From a virus: a stretch of 42,236 nt of DNA. Below, one piece after another: positions 1 through 6,780 of the stretch (its first letter is position 1; every line of letters begins with the position of its first letter). The translations under genes were made by a program, and so were the position numbers. Below the pieces are notes generated by a model, which was not told the origin of the DNA, ran no database searches, and was given only the letters and a program-made list of their open reading frames with translations. The stretch lies in IMG/VR virus record IMGVR_UViG_3300009183_000155, positions 1-42,236 of that record; one strand, written 5' to 3'.

Positions 1-139
1 CAACACCTATCGCTTCGACGGCTGGGAGCGCGTAGGAAGGGCACGTAGCGGCACCGACACGCGATCCGGCAGACCGGGGCGCGACAAGTGGGTGTGGGCG
101 TGGCCAGGTAAGCCGAACAGCGTATTATCCAAACCCTGA
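1..139 (+). CDS. 3' part of a small unknown protein that crosses the window junction
   Basis: An open frame is already running at base 1 and stops at 137-139. Base 1 supplies the third position of a codon whose first two bases are the last two of the window. Joined to the frame that starts at 42130 it gives an 81-residue protein. The visible part is basic and tryptophan-rich (five W, many R and G), with no recognised motif, membrane segment or signal. On the circle it lies between a 204-residue unknown protein (ATGA overlap) and the primase-like gene, so it belongs to the head and packaging block. Function unknown. Confidence 0.6.
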   Translation, partial: NTYRFDGWERVGRARSGTDTRSGRPGRDKWVWAWPGKPNSVLSKP

Positions 140-177
140 TTAAAATATTGGATATCCCACTATCAGGGAATTCCCTA
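129..177. promoter_or_regulatory. AT-rich intergenic island with inverted repeats
   Basis: This is a short AT-rich patch in GC-rich surroundings, between the stop at 139 and the ATG at 184. CCCTGAT at 134-140 and ATCAGGG at 162-168 form an inverted repeat. AGGGAATTCCCT at 165-176 is a perfect 12-bp palindrome. No Shine-Dalgarno sequence precedes the ATG. The site could be a promoter or operator for the downstream head block, or a weak attenuator. The sequence does not decide which. Confidence 0.35.
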
Positions 178-183
178 TAAACC

Positions 184-1284
184 ATGGACCTCCTTCAACT
201 CACCACCGAAGCCAAGGAGCGCCTGACCATCCCGGACGTGTGGCAGCGGCTGGGCCTGCCCGGGGAAGCGCGGGCGCAGGGCGTGTGCAAGTCCCCGTTC
301 CGGCAGGACCGGAGCGGGGCCAGCTTCTCCATCTTCAAAAGCGGGCGCATGTTCAAGGACCATGCGGAGGGAGACAACGCGCAGGGGGATGTTGTTTGCT
401 TCATCGAGTTGGCCACCGGCTGCGACCGTGCCCAGGCCATGCGCACCCTCGTGGAACTGGCGGGCATGGGGCACCTTTTGGGGAGCGGTCAGAGGGCAGA
501 GGGCAGAAGTCAGATAATGCCCGTGGCCATGGAACCCCGGCCCGCCATGCCGGAGCGGGGCACCGGCTGGGGATTCCGCCCTTTGCCGAAGCTGCCGGAG
601 ACTTTGCCAGTGGATGCAGCCTTTGTGGAAGCCATCGCCACGCAGCGCGGGCTGGAGCCGTGGGCCATCCTCGCGGCAGTGGACCGTGGCCTGCTGGCAA
701 AGGTGCGGCACTATGACCGGGATTGCTGGATGGTGCGGGACGCCACCGGCTGCAATGGGCAGGTGCGGCGGCTGGACGGCCAACCGTGGATGGTGAAAGG
801 CAGCGCCATGAAAGGCCTTACCCTCCCCGATAGCTGGGCCTCATGGCCGCTGGGCTGTTCCCACCATCAATCATCAACCATCAACCATCAACCCTCCCCC
901 ACCCCCGGCCTGCTGCTGGTGGAAGGCGCACCAGACCTGTTGGCAGCGGTGCAGGTGATCGAGGAGGAGGGGCAGGAAGCGGCCTTTTCCCCCGTGGCCA
1001 TGCTGGGCACCGGGCACCCCATCCAAGGCAGTGCCCTGACGCATTTCACGGGGCGGCATGTCGTGATCGTGGAGCAGAATGACCCGGTGAAAACCCGCCG
1101 GGATGGCAGCACCTACTACCCCGGCCAGGAAGCCGCCGCGAAGTGGCAACAACAACTTTCCCCGGTGACCGCGAGCGTGCGCATCATCCACCTCCCGGCT
1201 GAGATGCCGGGCAAAGACCTCAACGACTATCTGAAATGGCCGGGCCGCCAAAGGTTGCTGACGGGCCACGGATGGCACGGATGA
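184..1284 (+). CDS. DNA primase-like protein (zinc-finger-like N-terminus plus Toprim domain)
   Basis: This 366-residue protein resembles phage and prophage primases. Residues 33-80 look like a degenerate CHC2-type module (C35-x-x-PF-R-x-D, SFSIF, FKDH, GDVVCF), but most zinc ligands are missing. Residues 243-350 resemble a Toprim fold, with LLLVEGAPD around E247, a nucleotide-binding-like strand ending at D300, and GKDLNDYL at 343-350. The usual DxD pair is replaced by EQND, so catalysis is uncertain. The linker near 228-240 is encoded by a CCATCAA heptamer array. The last residues and the TGA lie in the left arm of a 44-bp inverted repeat, which may have replaced the original C-terminus. 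It sits among head genes, far from the helicase at 33461, which is unusual. It could instead be a Toprim protein with another role. Confidence 0.65.
   Translation: MDLLQLTTEAKERLTIPDVWQRLGLPGEARAQGVCKSPFRQDRSGASFSIFKSGRMFKDHAEGDNAQGDVVCFIELATGCDRAQAMRTLVELAGMGHLLGSGQRAEGRSQIMPVAMEPRPAMPERGTGWGFRPLPKLPETLPVDAAFVEAIATQRGLEPWAILAAVDRGLLAKVRHYDRDCWMVRDATGCNGQVRRLDGQPWMVKGSAMKGLTLPDSWASWPLGCSHHQSSTINHQPSPTPGLLLVEGAPDLLAAVQVIEEEGQEAAFSPVAMLGTGHPIQGSALTHFTGRHVVIVEQNDPVKTRRDGSTYYPGQEAAAKWQQQLSPVTASVRIIHLPAEMPGKDLNDYLKWPGRQRLLTGHGWHG
864..891 (+). repeat. In-gene CCATCAA heptamer array, four units
   Basis: Four 7-bp units (CCATCAA, TCATCAA, CCATCAA, CCATCAA) lie inside the primase-like gene. They encode a Ser/His/Gln/Asn-rich linker at about residues 228-240, between the zinc-finger-like and Toprim parts. 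The same heptamer occurs at 9051, 16884, 17995 and, inverted, at 24451. Confidence 0.85.
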
Positions 1285-1361
1285 AACGGATGACACAGAT
1301 GATTCAAGGCTGAAAATATCTGTGCTATCTGTTAAATCCGTGCTATCCGTGGCCCGTCAGC
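1257..1361. repeat. Long imperfect inverted repeat (44-bp arms, 17-nt loop)
   Basis: The left arm at 1257-1300 and the right arm at 1318-1361 match at 38 of 44 positions. The arms are built from CACGGAT/CACAGAT-like words. The primase-like gene ends inside the left arm. There is no T-run after the right arm, so this is not a standard intrinsic terminator. It looks like a mobile palindromic repeat (REP/MITE-like) of the kind scattered in the host chromosome. That origin is inference. Confidence 0.75.
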
Positions 1362-1379
1362 CACCAGAATCCGCCGTCA

Positions 1380-1429
1380 AAGTTGCACAAAGTCGCCGGA
1401 AGTCGTCTAAGGTTGCCAGAAGTTGACAG
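1380..1429 (+). repeat. Five degenerate 10-bp tandem repeats
   Basis: Five units follow one another with exact 10-bp spacing: AAGTTGCACA, AAGTCGCCGG, AAGTCGTCTA, AGGTTGCCAG, AAGTTGACAG. They share an AAGTYGC-like core and lie between the long inverted repeat and the scaffold candidate. One unit per helical turn would suit a protein-binding array. No binding protein can be named, and a non-functional intergenic repeat is equally possible. The rest of 1430-1511 shows nothing recognisable. Confidence 0.5.
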
Positions 1430-1511
1430 CGCAGGACCGTGACTTTGCGGAATGGGTAATGGATAGGGGGGACGCCGGGCAATGTGCCCGTGATCCTACC
1501 TGAATCCTACC

Positions 1512-2651
1512 ATGGCTGTAAATCTTTCCCCGTCTGCCACGGGCACACCTACCCCCGGCGCGCCCGCTGCCGGTGGTTTTGATGCGGCTGCATCCCAGAG
1601 CGCGGAGCTTGTGAACGTCGATGACGCTCTCATGGCCGATTTGCTGGGAGATGCCGAGACCCCTGCGGGCGATGAAGACCCTGCCAGCAACCCTGATCCG
1701 CTAGACGGTGACGACGCCGCCTCCAGTGAGGATGGCGAAGAAGCCACGGATGAGGATGATGCAGCGGAGTCAGATGCCAATTCTGAAGACGAAGACGCCA
1801 ACCCTGACGACACGGAAGCCGACCCCGCCGACCCCAAAACGGAAGCCCCCAAGGGCACGCCCGCTGCGGTGCGCAAGGCCCTCCAGGATGCCAAAGTCCC
1901 CCACGGACTGCTCAAGCGAATCGACAAAGCCTTTGAACACAGCCGCACCTACCGCGAAGAAGCGGAGCGGCTGCGCCAGGACCTGGCCAATGCCCCGGAA
2001 CCCGTCACCCTGGCACCCAGCGCGGCCCATCCCCTATCGGATGTGCAGACGCCGGATGCCCTGGATGACCGCCGCCAAGCCGCCGAATTCTGGCTGGACT
2101 GGTGCGCGGATAATCCTGACGGTGGCACCCTGGGCACCGGAGCACAAACCCGCGAGTTGACCGCTGAGGAAACCAACGCTCAACGGCGTTGGGCCAGCAA
2201 CATCCTGAAAGCCCTGCCTGCCCGCCAGCAATATCTGGCACAGCGCCAGCAAGCCCGTAGCACCGCCCAACAGGCCCTGCCGGAGATGTTCCGCAAGGAC
2301 ACGCCGGAATACCGGGCCGCCCAGGCCCTCGTGGCCGGCACGCCGGAACTCGTCAATCAGCCAGACTATGAAATGAGCCTGGCAGATATGGTGCGCGGCC
2401 TTAAATACCGCGTCATGGAATCCAAGGGCTACACCATCGCCCTCGTCCCCCCGTCCAAGAAGAAAGCCCCTGATGCCGCCGCGCCACCCGCTGGCAAGGC
2501 CCCTCTGAAAGCCAGGCCTGTCAACCCGCCGCTCTCCAAACCCACCCCCACCCCGACCGGCGGCAAGCCGGACCTGGACCACCTTTCCCGGAAGGCATCC
2601 AGCGGCAGTGAGAAGGATGTGGATGCGCTGCTGATGGCAGAACTGGCCTGA
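1512..2651 (+). CDS. Putative capsid scaffolding protein
   Basis: This 379-residue protein lies immediately upstream of the major capsid gene. Residues 30-120 are extremely acidic and low in complexity, with runs of D, E, A and S. A helical, charged middle follows (about 120-300), then a Pro/Lys/Ala-rich linker and a short C-terminal helix ending in LLMAELA. This is the usual shape and position of a podovirus scaffold: disordered acidic N-terminus, helical core and a basic C-terminal region that contacts the capsid shell. No protease motif was found, so a fused protease is unlikely. No Shine-Dalgarno sequence precedes the ATG at 1512; the leader is C- and T-rich. The assignment rests on position and composition. 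Confidence 0.6.
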   Translation: MAVNLSPSATGTPTPGAPAAGGFDAAASQSAELVNVDDALMADLLGDAETPAGDEDPASNPDPLDGDDAASSEDGEEATDEDDAAESDANSEDEDANPDDTEADPADPKTEAPKGTPAAVRKALQDAKVPHGLLKRIDKAFEHSRTYREEAERLRQDLANAPEPVTLAPSAAHPLSDVQTPDALDDRRQAAEFWLDWCADNPDGGTLGTGAQTRELTAEETNAQRRWASNILKALPARQQYLAQRQQARSTAQQALPEMFRKDTPEYRAAQALVAGTPELVNQPDYEMSLADMVRGLKYRVMESKGYTIALVPPSKKKAPDAAAPPAGKAPLKARPVNPPLSKPTPTPTGGKPDLDHLSRKASSGSEKDVDALLMAELA

Positions 2652-2683
2652 CAAAACCAACGCCCCCCTACCCACTTACTCCC

Positions 2684-3712
2684 ATGGCTCTTCTCCTCGA
2701 CCACCAGACCGCTACCACGCTCCGCGTGCGCGATGTCCGCAAATCCTTCATCCTTATCAACGCCGAGCACAACCCTGTCACCTCCATGGCTGCCAAGGGT
2801 GAAGCCCCCAACAACACTCTGATCGAGTGGCCCCTGCGCCGTGTGCCCACCAGCACTACGGTGACCGGCACCATGGACGGCCTCGCCGTGCTGGATGCCG
2901 ACTTCCAAAACTTTGAGGACCGCAAGACGATCCTTCAAGGCCGCCTCATGAAGATCCGCGAAGCGATCGGCATCGGCGACATCGCCGATACCGTGACAGA
3001 TCAATACGGCATGGACGGCAGCACCCTCTTTGGGGAAGCCACCAAGATGGCGCTGATGAAAGCCCGCAGCCGCATGGAAGCAGTGACCGTGGGCACCCAG
3101 GAATCTGTGCTGCAATCCGGCACCGTGGCATCTTCTCCCGTGCCTTTTGTCACCCGTGGCCTAAGCCTCTGGGTGGGTAAGGGTGCCACCGGAGACCTGC
3201 CCATCACTGACACTTGGGCACAAACGCCCGCCAACAGCATCTTCACCACCGCCGCCAATGCGGATAACCCTGACAAGATCACGGAAGCCAACGTCCGCGC
3301 CGTCTGCCGCAGCGTGTATAACACGACCAAGCAGAAGGGGAACTGGATGCTGTTCTGCTCTTTGGATTTCCAGGAGCAGTTCAACAACTTCGTCAAAACT
3401 GGCGATGTGACCAGCACTACCGCCCCGCTGCGCCGCTTCAATGGCGACACCAGCGCCAGCGAGATGAAGCTGGATGTGCAGACCTACGTAGGCCCTGCCG
3501 GCCGGATCACCCTGATCCCCCACATGAGCCTGCCTGCCAAGGTTTTCGGGCTGCTCCTTGATATGCAGTACGTCAAGCTGCGCATGGCGCGGAATGCCCG
3601 CTTCGTCCAGCTCACGGAAGACGGCAGCGGCCCCCGTGGCTTTGTGGACGCCATCTTCAGCGTCTGCTGCGAGAACCCCACCGCAATGGGCAAGTTCATC
3701 CAGCTGACCTGA
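2684..3712 (+). CDS. Major capsid protein, SU10-type (HK97 fold)
   Basis: The 342-residue product resembles the SU10-like capsid family (DUF5309-like). The early part holds VTSMAAKGEAPNNTLIEWPL-type sequence (about residues 26-46), followed by a helical stretch with LMKIREAIGIGDIADTV (about 88-104). The C-terminal half has the strand pattern that places an Asp/Gly-rich loop before a final FVQL-x-GxxG turn. It stops 41 bp before the next gene and directly follows the scaffold candidate. HK97-fold subunits self-assemble into the procapsid shell. There is no Shine-Dalgarno sequence; the 5' leader is almost free of G. The family call is from memory of the pattern, without a search. Confidence 0.75.
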   Translation: MALLLDHQTATTLRVRDVRKSFILINAEHNPVTSMAAKGEAPNNTLIEWPLRRVPTSTTVTGTMDGLAVLDADFQNFEDRKTILQGRLMKIREAIGIGDIADTVTDQYGMDGSTLFGEATKMALMKARSRMEAVTVGTQESVLQSGTVASSPVPFVTRGLSLWVGKGATGDLPITDTWAQTPANSIFTTAANADNPDKITEANVRAVCRSVYNTTKQKGNWMLFCSLDFQEQFNNFVKTGDVTSTTAPLRRFNGDTSASEMKLDVQTYVGPAGRITLIPHMSLPAKVFGLLLDMQYVKLRMARNARFVQLTEDGSGPRGFVDAIFSVCCENPTAMGKFIQLT

Positions 3713-3715
3713 TCC

Positions 3716-3735
3716 CTGACCTGACCTGACCTGAC
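3716..3735 (+). repeat. CTGAC pentamer, four tandem copies
   Basis: Four exact CTGAC units sit in the leader between the capsid stop (3712) and the ATG at 3753. The next 17 bases are C/T-rich. This is one of several low-complexity leaders in this genome. Confidence 0.8.
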
Positions 3736-3752
3736 TTCTCCAGCCCCAGCCT

Positions 3753-4226
3753 ATGAACGCCACCGCCAGCGCCGCCCTGATCGATGAGTCTGATGGACTC
3801 ACCCTGCACGGGCGTGCGCAGCGGCTGGCGGACGTAGGCTACAGCGTGGACGATGAAATCCACGATGCGGTGCTGGGTCTGTCAGATGAGGAACAGTTCC
3901 GCGTGCTGGAAGCATTCCGGACGGATGCCACCAATAAGCTGGTGCTGGCCAAGGCCCGCGCCCTGCGGATTGGCGAGATCAACAGCCGCCTGGAATTCGC
4001 CGCCAACCATGAGCTGGACGGCCTGCGCCTGGAAAGCTCCATGCCCAAGGAAGTCTATGACTTCTGGCTGAGTGAACAAGTCAGTCTGGGGGGCAATCCA
4101 TGGGAAGATGACACCTTCATGGCGGAATTCCTCCGCGACAATCCGGAGTGCGCTATCAAGGAGACCAGCAAAAACATCGTTGTCACCAACGCCTTTGATT
4201 TCACAAACCGGAAGGAGGCGGCATGA
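3753..4226 (+). CDS. Unknown head protein
   Basis: This 157-residue acidic protein is encoded between the capsid and adaptor genes and overlaps the latter by ATGA (4223-4226). It is mostly helical in composition and has no transmembrane segment or signal. No motif is recognised. Genes in this slot of podoviruses often encode head-completion, decoration or head-tail joining factors, so such a role is plausible but unproven. Confidence 0.75.
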   Translation: MNATASAALIDESDGLTLHGRAQRLADVGYSVDDEIHDAVLGLSDEEQFRVLEAFRTDATNKLVLAKARALRIGEINSRLEFAANHELDGLRLESSMPKEVYDFWLSEQVSLGGNPWEDDTFMAEFLRDNPECAIKETSKNIVVTNAFDFTNRKEAA

Positions 4227-5428
4227 CGGACACCGTGCCTATCATCGCCTTCGGCCAGGTGGTGGATGCCGTGGCCACGCGCATGGGCTGGGATCCGATC
4301 CGCTTGCAGAGCAATCAGGCGGCGGCGCTTACCGTCTACCTGAATGCGGCCATGGAGACGGTGTGGAATTTTGCAGACTGGCCAGAGGCGATGCGCTGCG
4401 AACTACTGCCTGTGAATGATAACCTAATCCCCTGGCAGGCCAATCCCATCACGACCCGGATCATCACCACTGATCTGACCACCAACGGTCTCTTTGAAGC
4501 CAGCCTGCTGGGCTGGACGAATTCCGGCACGCTCTGGCAATGGCAGGCCGGCACGGCAGTATTTTCCTGTACCCAGGCAGATGCCACAGCGGCAGAGGCT
4601 GGCCTTTTCCAGACCGTTACTGGCCTGACCATAGGACGCGTTTACCGCCTCACCTTGGATCTGACCCTGCCTGCCATCAGCATGGGGGATTTTGTGAAGG
4701 TGAAAGCAGAATCTGGCGCCACAGTGCTGCACCTTTCTGCAGCGCTGACGAAGAGCACCTTGTACACGGCGGACTTCACCGCCACGGCTACCACTGCCAA
4801 GATTTCCATCCAACTTTTCCCTACCAATACGGTGATGGTTGCCGGTGCCGCCCCCAAGTTCACCGGACAGGCAGCACAGTTTACCCTGCATGACACCGCC
4901 CTGATCCGTATCGCACCAAGGCCACCCTTGGACATGGTGCGCGGCGTTTTTGGCGAGGATCCGCTCTCGGTGGATGCGCCTGTCACCTACAGCTACCGCC
5001 TGGGCCCCGGCTGCCTGCATCTGCTGGCTACGGCCCGTGATGTGGCGGAAGCCTGGGTGCTCTACCGCCCCCTGCCCCCCGTCTACACCAGCAGCCTCTA
5101 CAGTGATAGCACCACCTACCAGAATGGTGGGCTGAACTCCCTGGCCTACGATACCACCAGCGGCCATGTCTACCGTGCCCTGCCGGTGGATCCCTTCACC
5201 GCGCAGGCCTTGACCAATACCGCCTACTGGGAAATCGCCGGAGTGCCTGCCCGCTGGAAGGAGGCCCTGATCCGCCTCGCCACGGCAGATGCCCTGGAGG
5301 AGCAGGACCAATACGCCAAGGCCACCCGCCTGCGGGCGCAGGCCATGGACCTGATGGAGAATGCCGCCCTCACCCACTACCACCAGAGTGGACAAACCAA
5401 AAACTACCGAACCCCCATCGCCGCCTGA
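4223..5428 (+). CDS. Head-tail adaptor protein with a jelly-roll-like insertion
   Basis: The two ends of this 401-residue protein look like a phage neck/adaptor protein. Residues 1-65 are helical, with LNAAMETVWNFADWPE at about 36-51. The last 60 residues (RWKEALIRLATADALEEQDQYAKA and onward) match the helical C-terminus typical of connector adaptors. Between them, about residues 85-230, lies a beta-rich segment with a W/GTAVF/TGLTIGRVYRLTL pattern resembling carbohydrate-binding or fibre jelly-roll modules. A second YDTTSGHVYRAL-type module follows at about 310-325. The start has a real GGAGG eight bases upstream, although that lies inside the preceding gene. It probably seals the portal and attaches the tail tube. 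Confidence 0.6.
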   Translation: MTDTVPIIAFGQVVDAVATRMGWDPIRLQSNQAAALTVYLNAAMETVWNFADWPEAMRCELLPVNDNLIPWQANPITTRIITTDLTTNGLFEASLLGWTNSGTLWQWQAGTAVFSCTQADATAAEAGLFQTVTGLTIGRVYRLTLDLTLPAISMGDFVKVKAESGATVLHLSAALTKSTLYTADFTATATTAKISIQLFPTNTVMVAGAAPKFTGQAAQFTLHDTALIRIAPRPPLDMVRGVFGEDPLSVDAPVTYSYRLGPGCLHLLATARDVAEAWVLYRPLPPVYTSSLYSDSTTYQNGGLNSLAYDTTSGHVYRALPVDPFTAQALTNTAYWEIAGVPARWKEALIRLATADALEEQDQYAKATRLRAQAMDLMENAALTHYHQSGQTKNYRTPIAA

Positions 5429-5433
5429 CACTT

Positions 5434-5697
5434 ATGGAAATCGGAGACGCCATTGTTCAAACTGCCTTCGGCGCTGTCGCCGGGGGCCTCATCGCGGTGG
5501 TGAAGGTGCTCTGGGTGCGCTCGGAGAATTGCATTGAGGAGCACAAAGCCAAAGACGCCCGCATCGAAAACATGGAGAAAATCATCGGCGCTTGTGAATC
5601 CGAAAAGTGCCCCGCCCGGATCCGGCTCTGGCCACGGCATGATGCCGCACCCCATGGCCCAGCCCCCCGACCCCATACCCCCCCAACTCCTGCCTGA
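5434..5697 (+). CDS. Small membrane protein, holin or inner spanin candidate
   Basis: This 87-residue protein has one hydrophobic segment (about residues 8-28) followed by a charged, coiled-coil-like stretch (about 32-55) and a Pro-rich basic tail. One N-terminal membrane anchor with a soluble coil fits either a small holin or an inner-membrane spanin. It lies 5 bp after the adaptor and 4 bp before the next gene. A lipoprotein (6160) and a second tiny membrane protein (6402) follow, so this looks like a lysis cassette. There is no Shine-Dalgarno sequence. Confidence 0.6.
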   Translation: MEIGDAIVQTAFGAVAGGLIAVVKVLWVRSENCIEEHKAKDARIENMEKIIGACESEKCPARIRLWPRHDAAPHGPAPRPHTPPTPA

Positions 5698-5701
5698 TCT
5701 T

Positions 5702-6163
5702 ATGAGCTACACCAACCAACAGGGAATTACCAACCTCAAGGAGGGCGGAATCGCCGTGGCTTCCCTCATCAAATCTTTTCTCTCCGCCAATGCGGATGGC
5801 AAGATCACCCTGGCGGAATGGGTGGGCCTCGGCATCGGCAATGCCGCCCGCACCATCGATGCCCTGAAAGACGCGCACCTGATTTTTCCTGAGCTGATGG
5901 ACCTGCAGCCGTTTGAGTTTGAGGAGTTTTATTTCAGCTTGCTGGACACCTTGGGACTGGAAGACAGCGGCACCAGCCGCCGCCGCATCGGGGCCGTGTA
6001 TGACCTGATCCTGCATGCCCTGATCTGCACCCGCGAGTGGAAGGATGAGGTGAGCGGCTATGAAGCGGCCAACCCCATCATCCCCCCCGCCGTGGAGAAA
6101 ACCACGGTAGAAGCCGTGGAGGCACCCACACCAAAAGCCAAAGCCAAAGCCAAAAAGCCGTGA
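5702..6163 (+). CDS. Unknown protein with lysine/alanine-rich tail
   Basis: A 153-residue protein starting at the ATG at 5702, chosen because an upstream in-frame ATG at 5534 would overlap the previous gene deeply. The body is helical, with an ANADGKITLAEWVGLGIG segment at about 29-46 that vaguely resembles an EF-hand-like loop (D-x-D-G-x-I-T-x-x-E). The last 15 residues are a K/A/P-rich repeat (PKAKAKAKKP). The GTG start of the next gene overlaps its stop. Function unknown; it may be a virion or lysis accessory protein. Confidence 0.7.
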   Translation: MSYTNQQGITNLKEGGIAVASLIKSFLSANADGKITLAEWVGLGIGNAARTIDALKDAHLIFPELMDLQPFEFEEFYFSLLDTLGLEDSGTSRRRIGAVYDLILHALICTREWKDEVSGYEAANPIIPPAVEKTTVEAVEAPTPKAKAKAKKP

Positions 6164-6405
6164 AAAATTACCTCCTGCCATGTCTGGCCCTCCTCACTGC
6201 CGCCACCCTTACTGGTTGCGGGAGTACCGCCGGTTACAAAGGGCCCTCCCTGAAATTCGGGATCGGCTACGAAGGAGTCGAGCTGTCCATCACCCTCATC
6301 AGCAAACCCGCCGCGCCACCCCTGACGGATGCGGGCAATGCCTTCAATGCGCTGCTGCCCGGCGCTGGTTCCGGCGGCAAAACCCCTGCCCTCACCACCC
6401 CATGA
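6160..6405 (+). CDS. Small lipoprotein, outer spanin candidate
   Basis: This 81-residue product starts with GTG overlapping the previous stop (GTGA). It opens with a lipoprotein signal ending in the lipobox LTGC, with cysteine at residue 20. The mature part is about 60 residues, with a Pro/Gly-rich C-terminus. A short lipoprotein in a phage late operon beside tiny membrane proteins is the usual signature of an outer-membrane spanin subunit. A virion-independent surface function cannot be excluded. Confidence 0.6.
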   Translation: MKNYLLPCLALLTAATLTGCGSTAGYKGPSLKFGIGYEGVELSITLISKPAAPPLTDAGNAFNALLPGAGSGGKTPALTTP

Positions 6406-6503
6406 CTGCCGCCCAACGCTTCAATACCTTTCTTCTCTTTCTCCTCGCCTGCCTCTGGCTGGGGTTTGTTTTTCTCTTCGCCCTCGCCCACTTTAATCCC
6501 TGA
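6402..6503 (+). CDS. Tiny single-span membrane protein (33 residues)
   Basis: The ATG at 6402 overlaps the TGA of the lipoprotein gene (ATGA at 6402-6405). The product is almost entirely one hydrophobic helix, about residues 9-29, rich in L, F and W, with a short polar N-terminus. Size, coupling and neighbours suggest a small holin, antiholin or spanin partner. Confidence 0.6.
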   Translation: MTAAQRFNTFLLFLLACLWLGFVFLFALAHFNP

Positions 6504-6507
6504 TCCT

Positions 6508-6771
6508 ATGCCACTTATCTCTGTTTCAACCGCCGGGGAAATCCCCGGAGCCCAAGGACGAAAAGCCGTGATTTTGCAATTAAAATCCGGGGATTGCAAC
6601 TTCGGAGCCGCTGGCATGACCGGAGCCAGTGACGCCACCGGCAATTCTGGCATCGCCATGACCATCGGCGTGCCCATCGCCCTGACGGATGAGCAATACA
6701 GCACCTACTCACAGCCCATCGGCCTGTATTCCGTGGGCGGTGCAGTAATTTCATATCAAAACTTTTTCTGA
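6508..6771 (+). CDS. Small unknown protein before the tail fibre
   Basis: An 87-residue protein read from the ATG at 6508. It is glycine- and threonine-rich with alternating hydrophobic residues, suggesting beta structure, and ends in an aromatic tail (SYQNFF). It lies 9 bp upstream of the tail-fibre gene. No signal or membrane segment. It may be a virion decoration or fibre-associated protein; no family recognised. Confidence 0.65.
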   Translation: MPLISVSTAGEIPGAQGRKAVILQLKSGDCNFGAAGMTGASDATGNSGIAMTIGVPIALTDEQYSTYSQPIGLYSVGGAVISYQNFF

Positions 6772-6780
6772 TCTGCACCC

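Noticed and set aside
5534-5701. Upstream start for the 5702 gene
   Set aside because: It would overlap the membrane-protein gene by 164 bp, and the extra part is out of character with the rest of the protein.
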